DNA from: Streptomyces apocyni
GTDB lineage: Bacteria > Actinomycetota > Actinomycetes > Streptomycetales > Streptomycetaceae
DNA: 64,000 nucleotides
Assembly (NCBI RefSeq): GCF_009739465.1
Contig: NZ_WHOM01000045.1
Coordinates: 295,983 to 359,982, forward strand
Direction of reading: 5' to 3'
Shown: positions 9,866 through 17,158 of the stretch, one piece after another
Position numbering within the stretch: the stretch's first letter is position 1
How the letters are laid out: each line of letters begins with the position of its first letter
Program-made: the position numbers and the translations under genes
The notes under the pieces: generated by a model
The model's database searches: none
What the model was told of the DNA's origin: nothing
The model's input: only the letters and a program-made list of their open reading frames with translations

Positions 9866-11464
9866 ATGATCACCGCCACCGGCATCGAGCTGCGCGCCGG
9901 CGCCCGCGTCCTTATCGACAACGCCTCGTTCCGCGTCGCCAAGGGCGACCGCATCGGACTCGTCGGCCGTAACGGCGCCGGCAAGACCACCCTCACCAAA
10001 TGCCTCGCTGGCGAGGGCACCCCCGCGGGGGGCTCCATCAGCCGCGCCAGTGACGTCGGCTACCTGCCGCAGGACCCGCGTACCGGCGACCTCGACGTAC
10101 TCGCCCGCGACCGTGTGCTGTCCGCCCGCGGCCTCGACGAGCTGCTGCGCAAGATGCGCGAGAACGAAGAGCGTATGGCGAACGGCAAGGGTGCCACGCG
10201 CGAGAAGGCGATGAAGCGCTACGAGCGCCTGGAGACCGAGTTCCTCACCAAGGGCGGGTACGCGGCCGAGGCCGAGGCCGCCACCATCGCCGCCGCCCTG
10301 AAGCTCCCCGACCGGGTGCTCGGTCAGCCGCTGCACACCCTGTCCGGCGGTCAGCGCCGCCGTGTCGAGCTGGCCCGCATCCTGTTCTCGGACGCGGACA
10401 TCATGCTGCTCGACGAGCCCACGAACCACCTGGACGCCGACTCGATCGTCTGGCTCCGGGACTACCTGAAGACGTTCCATGGCGGCTTCATCGTGATCTC
10501 CCACGACGTCGAACTGGTCGAGACGGTCGTCAACAAGGTGTTCTACCTGGACGCCAACCGCTCAGTGATCGACGTCTACAACATGGGCTGGAAGCTCTAC
10601 CAGCAGCAGCGCGAGGCGGACGAGAAGCGCCGCAAGCGCGAGCGGCAGAACGCCGAGAAGAAGGCCTCGGCGCTCAACTCGCAGGCCGACAAGATGCGCG
10701 CCAAGGCCACCAAGACGGTCGCCGCGCAGAACATGGCCCGTCGCGCCGAGCGGCTCCTCGCGGGCCTGGAGGACGTCCGGCAGGCCGACAAGGTCGCCAA
10801 GCTCCGCTTCCCTGATCCCGCCCCGTGTGGCAAGACCCCGCTCACCGCCGAGGGTCTGTCCAAGTCGTACGGCTCGCTGGAGATCTTCACGGACGTCGAC
10901 CTGGCCATCGACAAGGGCTCACGCGTGGTCATCCTCGGTCTGAACGGCGCGGGCAAGACCACCCTGCTGCGCCTGCTGGGCGGCGCCGAGAAGCCGGACA
11001 CGGGTGAGGTCACCCCGGGCCACGGCCTGAAGCTCGGCTACTACGCGCAGGAGCACGAGACCCTGGACCCCAGCCGCACGGTCCTGGAGAACATGCGCTC
11101 GGCGGCGCCCGACCTCGACCTCGTCGAGGTACGCAAGACGCTCGGCTCGTTCCTGTTCTCCGGCGACGACGTGGACAAGCCCGCGGGTGTGCTCTCTGGC
11201 GGTGAGAAGACCCGGCTCGCGCTCGCGACGCTCGTCGTCTCCTCGGCCAACGTCCTGCTGCTCGACGAGCCCACCAACAACCTCGACCCAGCCAGCCGCG
11301 AGGAGATCCTCGGCGCGCTGCGTACGTACAAGGGCGCGGTCGTCCTCGTCACCCACGACGAGGGCGCGGTCGAGGCGCTGCAGCCGGAGCGGGTCATCCT
11401 GCTGCCGGACGGTGTCGAGGACCTGTGGGGCGCGGACTACGCGGATCTCGTCGCGCTGGCGTGA
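9866..11464 (+). CDS. ABC-F family ATPase (ribosome-associated, soluble)
   Basis: ABC-F proteins carry two ATPase domains on one chain, no membrane part, and act on the ribosomal E site as translation factors or antibiotic-protection factors. The 532-residue product has Walker A GRNGAGKTT at residues 34-42, signature LSGGQRRRVELA and Walker B IMLLDEPTNHLD. An interdomain helical linker rich in Lys/Arg/Ala follows (about residues 245-310). The second set is GLNGAGKTT, LSGGEKTRLALA and VLLLDEPTNNLD. The ATG at 9866 follows GGAG by eight bases; a TTG six bases earlier is less likely. The candidate leader peptide suggests induction by a translation inhibitor, but a housekeeping role cannot be excluded. 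Confidence 0.93.
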   Translation: MITATGIELRAGARVLIDNASFRVAKGDRIGLVGRNGAGKTTLTKCLAGEGTPAGGSISRASDVGYLPQDPRTGDLDVLARDRVLSARGLDELLRKMRENEERMANGKGATREKAMKRYERLETEFLTKGGYAAEAEAATIAAALKLPDRVLGQPLHTLSGGQRRRVELARILFSDADIMLLDEPTNHLDADSIVWLRDYLKTFHGGFIVISHDVELVETVVNKVFYLDANRSVIDVYNMGWKLYQQQREADEKRRKRERQNAEKKASALNSQADKMRAKATKTVAAQNMARRAERLLAGLEDVRQADKVAKLRFPDPAPCGKTPLTAEGLSKSYGSLEIFTDVDLAIDKGSRVVILGLNGAGKTTLLRLLGGAEKPDTGEVTPGHGLKLGYYAQEHETLDPSRTVLENMRSAAPDLDLVEVRKTLGSFLFSGDDVDKPAGVLSGGEKTRLALATLVVSSANVLLLDEPTNNLDPASREEILGALRTYKGAVVLVTHDEGAVEALQPERVILLPDGVEDLWGADYADLVALA

Positions 11465-11749
11465 TCAACCGCGTATGGATCATTCGGCTTACCCGTGATC
11501 CTTCATCTGGGTGAGTGTGCCTCGTACCCCGGTGTGTCGTACAGGCAATCCGCCGCTGCACAGCGTGCGCGGCCTTGATCGCGCACGCCCCCCTCGCTGA
11601 CCAGGCTGTTCGCGCACAAGGCTGGTCAGCTCCGGGCGCGGAACTGAGCGGAATTATTCCTTCCACTCGTGACGGCGGGCCCGGTCGCGGCAAACCCACT
11701 CACACGGACCTTGTCGAATGGGTGGCCAGGAAGCCCAAGAGGGGTGATC
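11463..11749. promoter_or_regulatory. GATC-rich region upstream of gbn
   Basis: The 324-bp gap before the small HTH gene holds GATC at 11463, 11478, 11497, 11577 and 11746, several as GATCA or GGATCATT. At this base composition about one would be expected in 290 bp. Gbn is reported to bind GATC-containing sites, so this may be an autoregulatory region. No terminator-like hairpin for the ABC-F gene is evident here. Confidence 0.5.
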
Positions 11750-11788
11750 ATGAGAAGTCCAGAGCGCACTTCCCATGAGGAGGCACGG

Positions 11789-12010
11789 GTGGCCGAGACT
11801 CTGAAGAAGGGCAGCCGGGTAACCGGAGCCGCGCGCGACAAGCTCGCGGCAGACCTGAAGAAAAAGTACGACGCCGGTGCGAGCATCCGGGCACTGGCTG
11901 AAGAAACCGGTCGCTCCTATGGATTCGTGCACCGGATGCTCACCGAGTCCGGAATCCAGCTGCGAGGACGCGGCGGGGCGACGCGCGGCAAGAAGGCCAC
12001 CTCGGCCTGA
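11789..12010 (+). CDS. gbn: Gbn-like nucleoid-associated helix-turn-helix protein
   Basis: A 73-residue basic protein with one helix-turn-helix. DKLAADLKKKYDAGASIRALAEETGRSYGFVHRMLTESG spans about residues 17-55, followed by a short Arg/Gly/Lys tail. Size, sequence and position between an ABC-F gene and an enoyl-CoA hydratase match S. coelicolor SCO1839 (Gbn), described as a GATC-binding nucleoid-associated protein affecting development and antibiotic production. This match is recalled, not searched. The GTG at 11789 has GAGGAGG at good spacing; an in-frame ATG at 11750 with GAGGGG could add 13 residues. A stem-loop follows at 12040. Confidence 0.88.
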   Translation: MAETLKKGSRVTGAARDKLAADLKKKYDAGASIRALAEETGRSYGFVHRMLTESGIQLRGRGGATRGKKATSA

Positions 12011-12039
12011 CGGCAGCGCACCGTCTCCGGTGGTGGTGG

Positions 12040-12071
12040 CCACCCGGTCGGTCGGGTGATCGACCGGGTGG
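12040..12071 (+). terminator. Hairpin terminator after gbn
   Basis: Perfect 11-bp arms CCACCCGGTCG (12040-12050) and CGACCGGGTGG (12061-12071) with a 10-nt loop lie 30 bp after the gbn stop. No U-tract follows. It would separate gbn from the enoyl-CoA hydratase gene. Confidence 0.65.
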
Positions 12072-12120
12072 TTACTGTGCAGTCACTTAACTGTCGCTGC
12101 AGTCCCATCGGAGGCTCCCC

Positions 12121-12924
12121 ATGGCTTCGCTCGACCCCGACCTCGTAGCTGTACTCGACAAGGACGGCGTACGGCTCACCGTCGATGACTCCATCGCCAC
12201 GGTGACGCTGGCCAACCCCACCAAGCGCAACGCTCAAAGTCCTGCACTCTGGCGGGCGTTGGCTGAGGCGGGCAGGTCACTGCCGGGCAGCGTCCGCGTC
12301 GTGGTGCTGCGAGGTGAGGGCAAGTCCTTCTCCGCGGGGCTCGACCGACAGGCGTTCACGCCCGAGGGCTTCGAGGGCGAGCCGTCCTTCATCGACCTGG
12401 CGCGTGGCGGCGACGACGCGCTCGACTCCACCATCGCCGAGTACCAGGAGGCGTTCACCTGGTGGCGGCGCAGTGACCTCGTCTCCATCGCCGCGGTGCA
12501 GGGGCATGCGATCGGCGCGGGCTTCCAGCTCGCGCTCGCCTGCGATCTGCGCGTGGTCGCGGACGACGTGCAGTTTGCGATGCGCGAGACCAGCCTGGGC
12601 CTGGTCCCTGACCTCACCGGCACCCACCCCTTGGTGAACCTGGTGGGCTACGCCAGGGCCCTGGAGATCTGCGCGACCGGCCGCTTCGTGCACGCCGACG
12701 AGGCCGAGCGGATCGGCCTGGCCAACCTCGTCGTCCCCGGCGCGGATCTGGACGCCTCGGTGCGCGACCTCACCGCCGCGCTGCTCGCCGCGCCGCGCGA
12801 CGCGACGATCGAGACGAAGGCGCTGCTCCAGGGCGCGACCGCGCGCTCCTACGAGGACCAGCGCGTCGCCGAACGCGCCGCCCAGGCCCGCCGCCTGCGC
12901 GACCTGGCGGGCCTCGACGACTGA
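12121..12924 (+). CDS. Enoyl-CoA hydratase/isomerase family protein
   Basis: A 267-residue crotonase-fold protein. The family binds acyl-CoA and stabilises the enolate through an oxyanion hole. Visible parts are LRGEGKSFSAGLDRQAF (first oxyanion-hole segment), IAAVQGHAIGAGFQLALACDLRVVADDVQFAM (second, the crotonase signature) and LGLVPDLTGTHPL. The usual second acidic catalytic residue of hydratases around the PD position is not clearly conserved as E, so hydratase activity is uncertain. CGGAGG precedes the ATG at 12121. The stop lies in CTGAGAGCCTGT and is followed by an 11-bp tandem repeat. Confidence 0.9.
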   Translation: MASLDPDLVAVLDKDGVRLTVDDSIATVTLANPTKRNAQSPALWRALAEAGRSLPGSVRVVVLRGEGKSFSAGLDRQAFTPEGFEGEPSFIDLARGGDDALDSTIAEYQEAFTWWRRSDLVSIAAVQGHAIGAGFQLALACDLRVVADDVQFAMRETSLGLVPDLTGTHPLVNLVGYARALEICATGRFVHADEAERIGLANLVVPGADLDASVRDLTAALLAAPRDATIETKALLQGATARSYEDQRVAERAAQARRLRDLAGLDD

Positions 12925-12995
12925 GAGCCTGTGTCGGGCCTGTGTCGGGCCTGTGACGCCACGCGGACCACACAGCCGCCGTCGCGGCGATCCGG

Positions 12996-13769
12996 TCAGG
13001 AGGACCGGTCGACCGCTGTGACCAGCACGCTCACCGTTGGGTGGTCCGCGAAGGCGTCCGTGACTGACCGGCGTACGGCGCGCGCCACATCCACCGCCCG
13101 GTGGCCCGAGACGACCGCCAGCTCGATACGCACATGGCGGCCCGGAACCGCCGCGGCTCCCCGCGGCGCGGCCCGCCCGGTGATGTGCACCGCCCGGCCA
13201 AGCCCGCCCAGCGCCCCCGTCAGCCGGGCCACCCCCGCCGCCGCCTCGGCCGCGGTCGCCGCCCGTGCCTCGTCGCCCTCGCCCACCAGCGCCGCGGCCG
13301 CCGCCGTCGGGTCCGTTTCGCCCGGCGGTGACGGGGCGTCGTCCCGCCCGGCCGGGTCCGCGTCGGACGCGGCCCCGTCCAGCAGCCCTGTCACCCGCAG
13401 GTCCACCACACCGACCAGCAAGCCCAGCCGCACCTCCGCCGCCTCGGCCAGAGCCGCCCGCAACCGATCCGCCGCCACCCGAAGCGGCTCACCCGACGTG
13501 GCCGCGAACTCCGCCGACACCCGCAGCGGCCCAGGCGGCAGCGCGCTCGGCGGAGGCGGTACGGCGGGCTCCGCCACATCGGCCGGATCGGCCAGCGCCA
13601 GCCGGAGCCGCTCCACCCGAACGCCGGATGTGTCCGCCGCAGCCCCGCGCAGCACCCCGGCCGCCGCGCGCTCTGTGATCCAGGCACCGTCCGACGCGCC
13701 GCCCAGCGCCAGCAGTCGGCCAAGGCCGAGTTGGTCACGTACCGCCTGAGCCCACCCGTCAGCCGTCAT
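12996..13769 (-). CDS. Uncharacterised Ala-rich protein divergent from the Asp23 operon
   Basis: A 257-residue Ala/Arg/Val-rich protein often labelled nucleopolyhedrovirus P10 family in streptomycetes; the label carries no function. The N-terminal 100 residues form one unit (TADGWAQAVRDQLGLGRLLALGG) and a low-complexity Pro/Asp/Ala linker follows. The C-terminal third (GRHVRIELAVVSGHRAVDVARAVRRSVTDAFADHPTVSVLVTAVD) has the beta-alpha pattern of Asp23/Gls24 domains, including the phrase on pairwise beta strands and a Val-rich end. It is divergent from a five-gene Asp23/AmaP operon and probably works with it. The ATG at 13769 is preferred, but in-frame ATGs at 13787 and 13808 remain possible. 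Confidence 0.75.
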   Translation of the reverse strand: MTADGWAQAVRDQLGLGRLLALGGASDGAWITERAAAGVLRGAAADTSGVRVERLRLALADPADVAEPAVPPPPSALPPGPLRVSAEFAATSGEPLRVAADRLRAALAEAAEVRLGLLVGVVDLRVTGLLDGAASDADPAGRDDAPSPPGETDPTAAAAALVGEGDEARAATAAEAAAGVARLTGALGGLGRAVHITGRAAPRGAAAVPGRHVRIELAVVSGHRAVDVARAVRRSVTDAFADHPTVSVLVTAVDRSS

Positions 13770-13876
13770 TTCACCAGCCTGCCGCATCCCCAGCGCGAAT
13801 TGGGGCATTCACACCTAGTGTGGGCTCAAGGAGCGGACCTGACCTGACCGGACCCGTATCGATGGGGATGAACGCG

Positions 13877-14374
13877 ATGGGTGACACCGTAGAGCGCAGC
13901 ACCGCAGAAGCCACGGAGAAGGATCTGCAGGGCCGGAGCACCGAGCGAGCCTCGCGCACCGGACCGACCAAGCGAGGCGGCGGCGATCCCGCGGCCCGAG
14001 GGCGTACCACCATCGCCGACGGCGTCGTGGAGAAGATCGCCGGGATGGCCGCGCGCGACGTGGACGGCGTACACGCGATGGGCAGCGGCATCTCCCGCAC
14101 CTTCGGCGCCGTACGCGACCGTGTCCCCGGCGGCACCAAATCCGTGTCCCGGGGCGTGAAGGTCGAGGTGGGTGAGGTTCAGACAGCGCTCGACCTGGAG
14201 ATCGTCGTCGAGTACGGCGTCTCGATCGTCGATGTGGCGAGCGCCGTACGGGAGAACGTCATCGCGGCCGTCGAGCGCATGACGGGACTTGAGGTCGTCG
14301 AGGTCAACATCGCGGTGGGCGACGTCAAGCTGCCCGACGAGGAAGAGGACGAGCCGGAGCAACGGCTCCAGTGA
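13877..14374 (+). CDS. Asp23/Gls24 family envelope stress protein
   Basis: A 165-residue cytoplasmic protein whose Asp23 domain (about residues 40-155) begins GRTTIADGVVEKIAGMAARDVDGVHAMG and ends VTGLEVVEVNIAVGDVKLP-like strands. The family forms membrane-associated clusters tethered by AmaP and is linked to cell-wall stress. The N-terminal 40 residues are polar and disordered; the C-terminus is a Glu/Asp-rich tail. The ATG at 13877 has GGGGA eight bases upstream, while ATGs at 13862 and 13868 give slightly longer forms. It is the first gene of an operon in which the next four start within about 10 bp of, or overlap, the previous stop. Confidence 0.92.
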   Translation: MGDTVERSTAEATEKDLQGRSTERASRTGPTKRGGGDPAARGRTTIADGVVEKIAGMAARDVDGVHAMGSGISRTFGAVRDRVPGGTKSVSRGVKVEVGEVQTALDLEIVVEYGVSIVDVASAVRENVIAAVERMTGLEVVEVNIAVGDVKLPDEEEDEPEQRLQ

Positions 14375-14384
14375 GGAGCTCGCG

Positions 14385-14582
14385 ATGAGCATGGCGGTGG
14401 TCGGCCTCCTGGCGGGCATGGGCCTGGGCTTCGCCGCGTACTTCGGCGGGTTCGGCGCGTTCCTGCTGGTGGCGGCGCTCGGCGCGCTCGGCCTCCTGGT
14501 GGGGCGGTACGTCGACGGCGATCTGGACCTGGGTGACCTGTTCCGCGGCCGTGGTGATACCCGCGGCGACCGGCGGCGGTAG
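14385..14582 (+). CDS. Small DUF2273-like membrane protein of the Asp23 operon
   Basis: A 65-residue protein with two hydrophobic segments (VVGLLAGMGLGFAAYFGGFGAFLLVAALGALGLLVG), then a charged tail DGDLDLGDLFRGRGD and Arg-rich end. Small membrane proteins of this layout (DUF2273) lie between Asp23 genes in many Gram-positive bacteria. GAGGAG lies before the ATG at 14385, and the stop overlaps the next GTG by one base (TAGTG). It probably anchors or spaces the Asp23-AmaP assembly; direct function is unknown. Confidence 0.85.
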   Translation: MSMAVVGLLAGMGLGFAAYFGGFGAFLLVAALGALGLLVGRYVDGDLDLGDLFRGRGDTRGDRRR

Positions 14583-14932
14583 TGGCGGCGACGCGGGTCG
14601 CGCCGGGCGAGCGCGGCGCGACCCGGATCGCCGACCGGGTTGTCGCGAAGATCGCCGCACGGGCGGCGGGTGAGGCGCTGCGTCACGGCACGCCCGAAGG
14701 CGCCGATATCCCGCACGCCACGGTCGTCGTCCAGCACGGCAGGGCACGGGTGCGGATCAGCCTGGAACTCGGCTTTCCCGGCGACATCGGCGGTCAGTGC
14801 GCCGCCGTACGCCGCCAGGTCAGCGAGCGGGTGGAGACGCTGACGGGTATGGACGTACGGGAGGTCACGGTCCAGGTCGAGCGGTTGCACTCGGCGGCGA
14901 CGCGCGTGGCGGCACAGGAGAGGGCGCGATGA
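14582..14932 (+). CDS. Second Asp23/Gls24 family protein
   Basis: A 116-residue single-domain Asp23 protein. ATRIADRVVAKIAARAAGEAL matches the first helix, ATVVVQHGRARVRISLELGFP the paired strands, and VSERVETLTGMDVREVTVQVERL the conserved end. It is shorter than its neighbour and lacks the disordered extensions. The GTG start overlaps the preceding stop, and its own stop overlaps the next ATG as ATGA, so translation is coupled. It probably co-assembles with the first Asp23 protein at the membrane. Confidence 0.9.
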   Translation: MAATRVAPGERGATRIADRVVAKIAARAAGEALRHGTPEGADIPHATVVVQHGRARVRISLELGFPGDIGGQCAAVRRQVSERVETLTGMDVREVTVQVERLHSAATRVAAQERAR

Positions 14933-15666
14933 GCGAGGACGAGGACGGCGGCGCCACCGAGCGGCTGCCGATCGTCGGAAAGGCCCCAGCGGGGAAGGCC
15001 TCGCCAGGCGAGGCACCGCCAGGCGAGGCACCGCCGGGCAAAGTACCAGCGGAACTCGACCAGTCCGCCTCCGCCGCGTCCTACACACCGGTTCTCGATG
15101 ACGGAGACGACGGCGACGCCAGCCCCCGTGGCCGTCTCTGGTCCACGCGCCGCGCCCCGGCAGCCGTCGTGGCCCTGCTGGTACTCGGCGCGGCCGGGCT
15201 GCTGCTGTACGACCTGGCGGCGGTACGCGCCGACCGCCCGGCCATGCGATGGCGGCGCGCACTGGCCACGGAACTCGCCGAGCGCCCGCTCGACGACCTC
15301 TGGGTCCTGGTCGGAGCGGGGCTCGCGGCCGCGATCGGCGTGTGGCTGCTGGTCCTCGTGGCCACACCGGGACAGCGCTCCGTGCTCGCGATGCGTGCCG
15401 ACGCCCCTGATGTACGGGCCTGGCTCGACCGCGACGCCGCGGCGCTGGTGCTGCGCGACCGGGCCATGGAGGTGTCGGGGGTGCGGTCGGTACGGGTCCG
15501 GGTGACGCGCTCGCGGGTCGAGGCGCGCGCCGTGGCGCACTACCGGGAGCTTGACGACGTACGCACTGACCTGGACACCACGCTGAGCGAGGGCATGCGC
15601 GGGCTCGGCCTGGTGCATGCTCCGGCGTTGTCGGTGCGGGTGGCGCGGCCGGGGAAGAGGGGCTGA
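14929..15666 (+). CDS. DUF6286-type membrane protein of the Asp23 operon
   Basis: A 245-residue protein with a disordered N-terminal 70 residues that contain a direct repeat GEAPPGEAPPGK. Two membrane helices follow (APAAVVALLVLGAAGLLLYDLA and LWVLVGAGLAAAIGVWLLVLVA), then a cytoplasmic domain ending GLVHAPALSVRVARPGKRG. The soluble part has the alpha-beta alternation seen in the AmaP/Asp23 partners (VSGVRSVRVRVTRSRVEARAVAHYREL). It starts by ATGA overlap and ends 3 bp before amaP. I infer a scaffold role in the same membrane complex. Confidence 0.82.
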   Translation: MSEDEDGGATERLPIVGKAPAGKASPGEAPPGEAPPGKVPAELDQSASAASYTPVLDDGDDGDASPRGRLWSTRRAPAAVVALLVLGAAGLLLYDLAAVRADRPAMRWRRALATELAERPLDDLWVLVGAGLAAAIGVWLLVLVATPGQRSVLAMRADAPDVRAWLDRDAAALVLRDRAMEVSGVRSVRVRVTRSRVEARAVAHYRELDDVRTDLDTTLSEGMRGLGLVHAPALSVRVARPGKRG

Positions 15667-15669
15667 GCG

Positions 15670-16248
15670 ATGCTGAGGACGGTCAACCGCGTACTGCTCG
15701 GTGTGGTGGGCCTGGCGCTGCTGGTGCTGGGCGGTGCGGTGCTCGCCACCGGGCTCGGGGCGCCGATGCCGTCCTGGTGGCTGTACGACGGGCCCGGCGA
15801 CGTCCTGCTGAGCGACGCGGACCGTACGCGGTGGCGGGACGCGGGGTGGTGGTGGCCGGTGGTCTTCGCGGTGCTGGTCGCGCTGGTGCTGGTCACTCTG
15901 TGGTGGCTGCTGGCCCAGGCCCGCCGTGGCCGACTGGCCGAGGTCCTGGTCGACAGCGGCGACGGGCAGGGCGCGCTGCTGCGCGGGCGGGCGCTGGAGC
16001 GGGTGATGGTGGACGAGGCCGAGGCGCTGGAGGGCGTACGGCGGGCACAGGTGACGCTGACCGGAAAGCGCGGCACGCCCGAGGCCCACGTCCACCTCCT
16101 GCTGGAGGCGCACGCGGAGCCCGCGGACGCACTGGAGCGGCTGTCCGCCGACGCGGTGGCGCGGGCCCGCGACTCGGCGGGCCTGGCCCGGCTCCCGGCC
16201 GAGGTCCGGATGCGGGCGGCCCGACACCGGGCCCAGCGGGTCAGCTGA
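15670..16248 (+). CDS. amaP: Alkaline-shock membrane anchor protein AmaP
   Basis: A 192-residue membrane protein with two N-terminal helices (LLGVVGLALLVLGGAVLATGLG and WWWPVVFAVLVALVLVTLWWLLAQ) and a cytoplasmic C-terminal domain. In staphylococci AmaP tethers Asp23 to the membrane. The cytoplasmic part carries DEAEALEGVRRAQVTLTGKRGTPEAHVHLLLE, the Asp23-like paired strand pattern of the family. It is the last gene of the operon, 3 bp after its neighbour. A stack of 15-bp repeats follows, belonging to the 3' end of the convergent SDR gene. Confidence 0.88.
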   Translation: MLRTVNRVLLGVVGLALLVLGGAVLATGLGAPMPSWWLYDGPGDVLLSDADRTRWRDAGWWWPVVFAVLVALVLVTLWWLLAQARRGRLAEVLVDSGDGQGALLRGRALERVMVDEAEALEGVRRAQVTLTGKRGTPEAHVHLLLEAHAEPADALERLSADAVARARDSAGLARLPAEVRMRAARHRAQRVS

Positions 16249-16257
16249 CCCCTGGAA

Positions 16258-16347
16258 GCGAAGCGGTGCCGCAAGAAGCGGTGCCGCAAGAAGCCGTGCC
16301 GTAAGAAGCCGTGCCGTAGGAATCGGGTGCCGCTAGAAGCCGTGCCG
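16258..16347. repeat. 15-bp tandem repeats spanning the 3' end of the SDR gene
   Basis: About six imperfect copies of a 15-bp unit (GAAGCGGTGCCGCAA on the plus strand) run from AmaP's end into the last codons of the convergent SDR gene. The copy at 16333-16347 contains the SDR stop codon. Read past that stop, the unit would encode RHGFL or RHRFL repeats. The unit therefore looks like a duplicated gene terminus. Confidence 0.85.
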
Positions 16348-17088
16348 CGCACCGCCGTCCACCGACAGCATGACGCCGGTGACATACGACGCCGCGGGGG
16401 AGAGCAGAAACGCCGCCGCGCGGCCGAACTCCTCCGGGGTGCCGTAGCGGCGCAGCGGCACCCGCGCCTCGTTGGCCGCGCGGGTGGCCTCCGGGTCGGC
16501 TGACAGCCCATCGAGCTGACGCATCCGGTCGGTGCTGATCCGGCCGGGGAGCAGCCCCACCACCCGGATGCCACGCGGGCCGAGCTCGACCGACAGCGAC
16601 TTGGCGAAACCCGCGAGTCCGGGGCGAAGGCCGTTCGAGATGGTCAGCCCCGCGATCGGCTCATGCACCGAGCCGGACAGGACGAAGCCGATGACGCCGC
16701 CCTCACCGAGCTCGGCCGCCGCCGCGCGGGCCAGCCGCACCGCGCCGAGGAACACCGAGTCGAAGGCCGCCTGCCACTGTGCGTCGGTGTTGTCGGCGGC
16801 GAAGCCGGGGGCCGGGCCGCCCACGCTGACCAGCACGCCGTCGAGGCGGCCGAACCGCTCACGCGCGACCCCGATCAGGCGGGCGGCGGCGTCCGGGTCG
16901 GCGTTGTCCGCGGCGACGCCGAGCGCGTTCGGGCCGAGTGCGGCGGCGGCATCGGCGACCGTCTTCGCGTCCCGCCCGGTGATGACGACCCGCGCACCGT
17001 CCGCGACCAGCTCGCGGGCCGCCGCGTGGCCGAGCCCACGGGTGGCGCCGGTGACGACGTACACGCGGTCCTTCAGTCCAAGATCCAT
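16333..17088 (-). CDS. Atypical short-chain dehydrogenase lacking the YxxxK motif
   Basis: A 251-residue SDR-fold protein. The cofactor loop is intact (VVTGATRGLGHAAARELVADGARVVITGR, residues about 10-40), favouring NADP through the Arg after the second strand. The AADNAD and VSVGGPAPG elements replace the usual NNAG. At the active site, alignment with the FabG in this window places SNGLR where YxxxK should be, so catalytic Tyr and Lys are replaced by Ser and Arg. The structural end (YVTGVMLSVDGG) is canonical. It may be a non-catalytic or differently acting SDR. AGGATAGGG precedes the ATG at 17088. The stop lies in a tandem repeat. Confidence 0.88.
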   Translation of the reverse strand: MDLGLKDRVYVVTGATRGLGHAAARELVADGARVVITGRDAKTVADAAAALGPNALGVAADNADPDAAARLIGVARERFGRLDGVLVSVGGPAPGFAADNTDAQWQAAFDSVFLGAVRLARAAAAELGEGGVIGFVLSGSVHEPIAGLTISNGLRPGLAGFAKSLSVELGPRGIRVVGLLPGRISTDRMRQLDGLSADPEATRAANEARVPLRRYGTPEEFGRAAAFLLSPAASYVTGVMLSVDGGARHGF

Positions 17089-17158
17089 GGGCCCTATCCT
17101 GCCGCGCCGCACCCATCCGAAGCGAGAGGGCCGCCAGTAGGACCAGGGCCTGTCCGGC

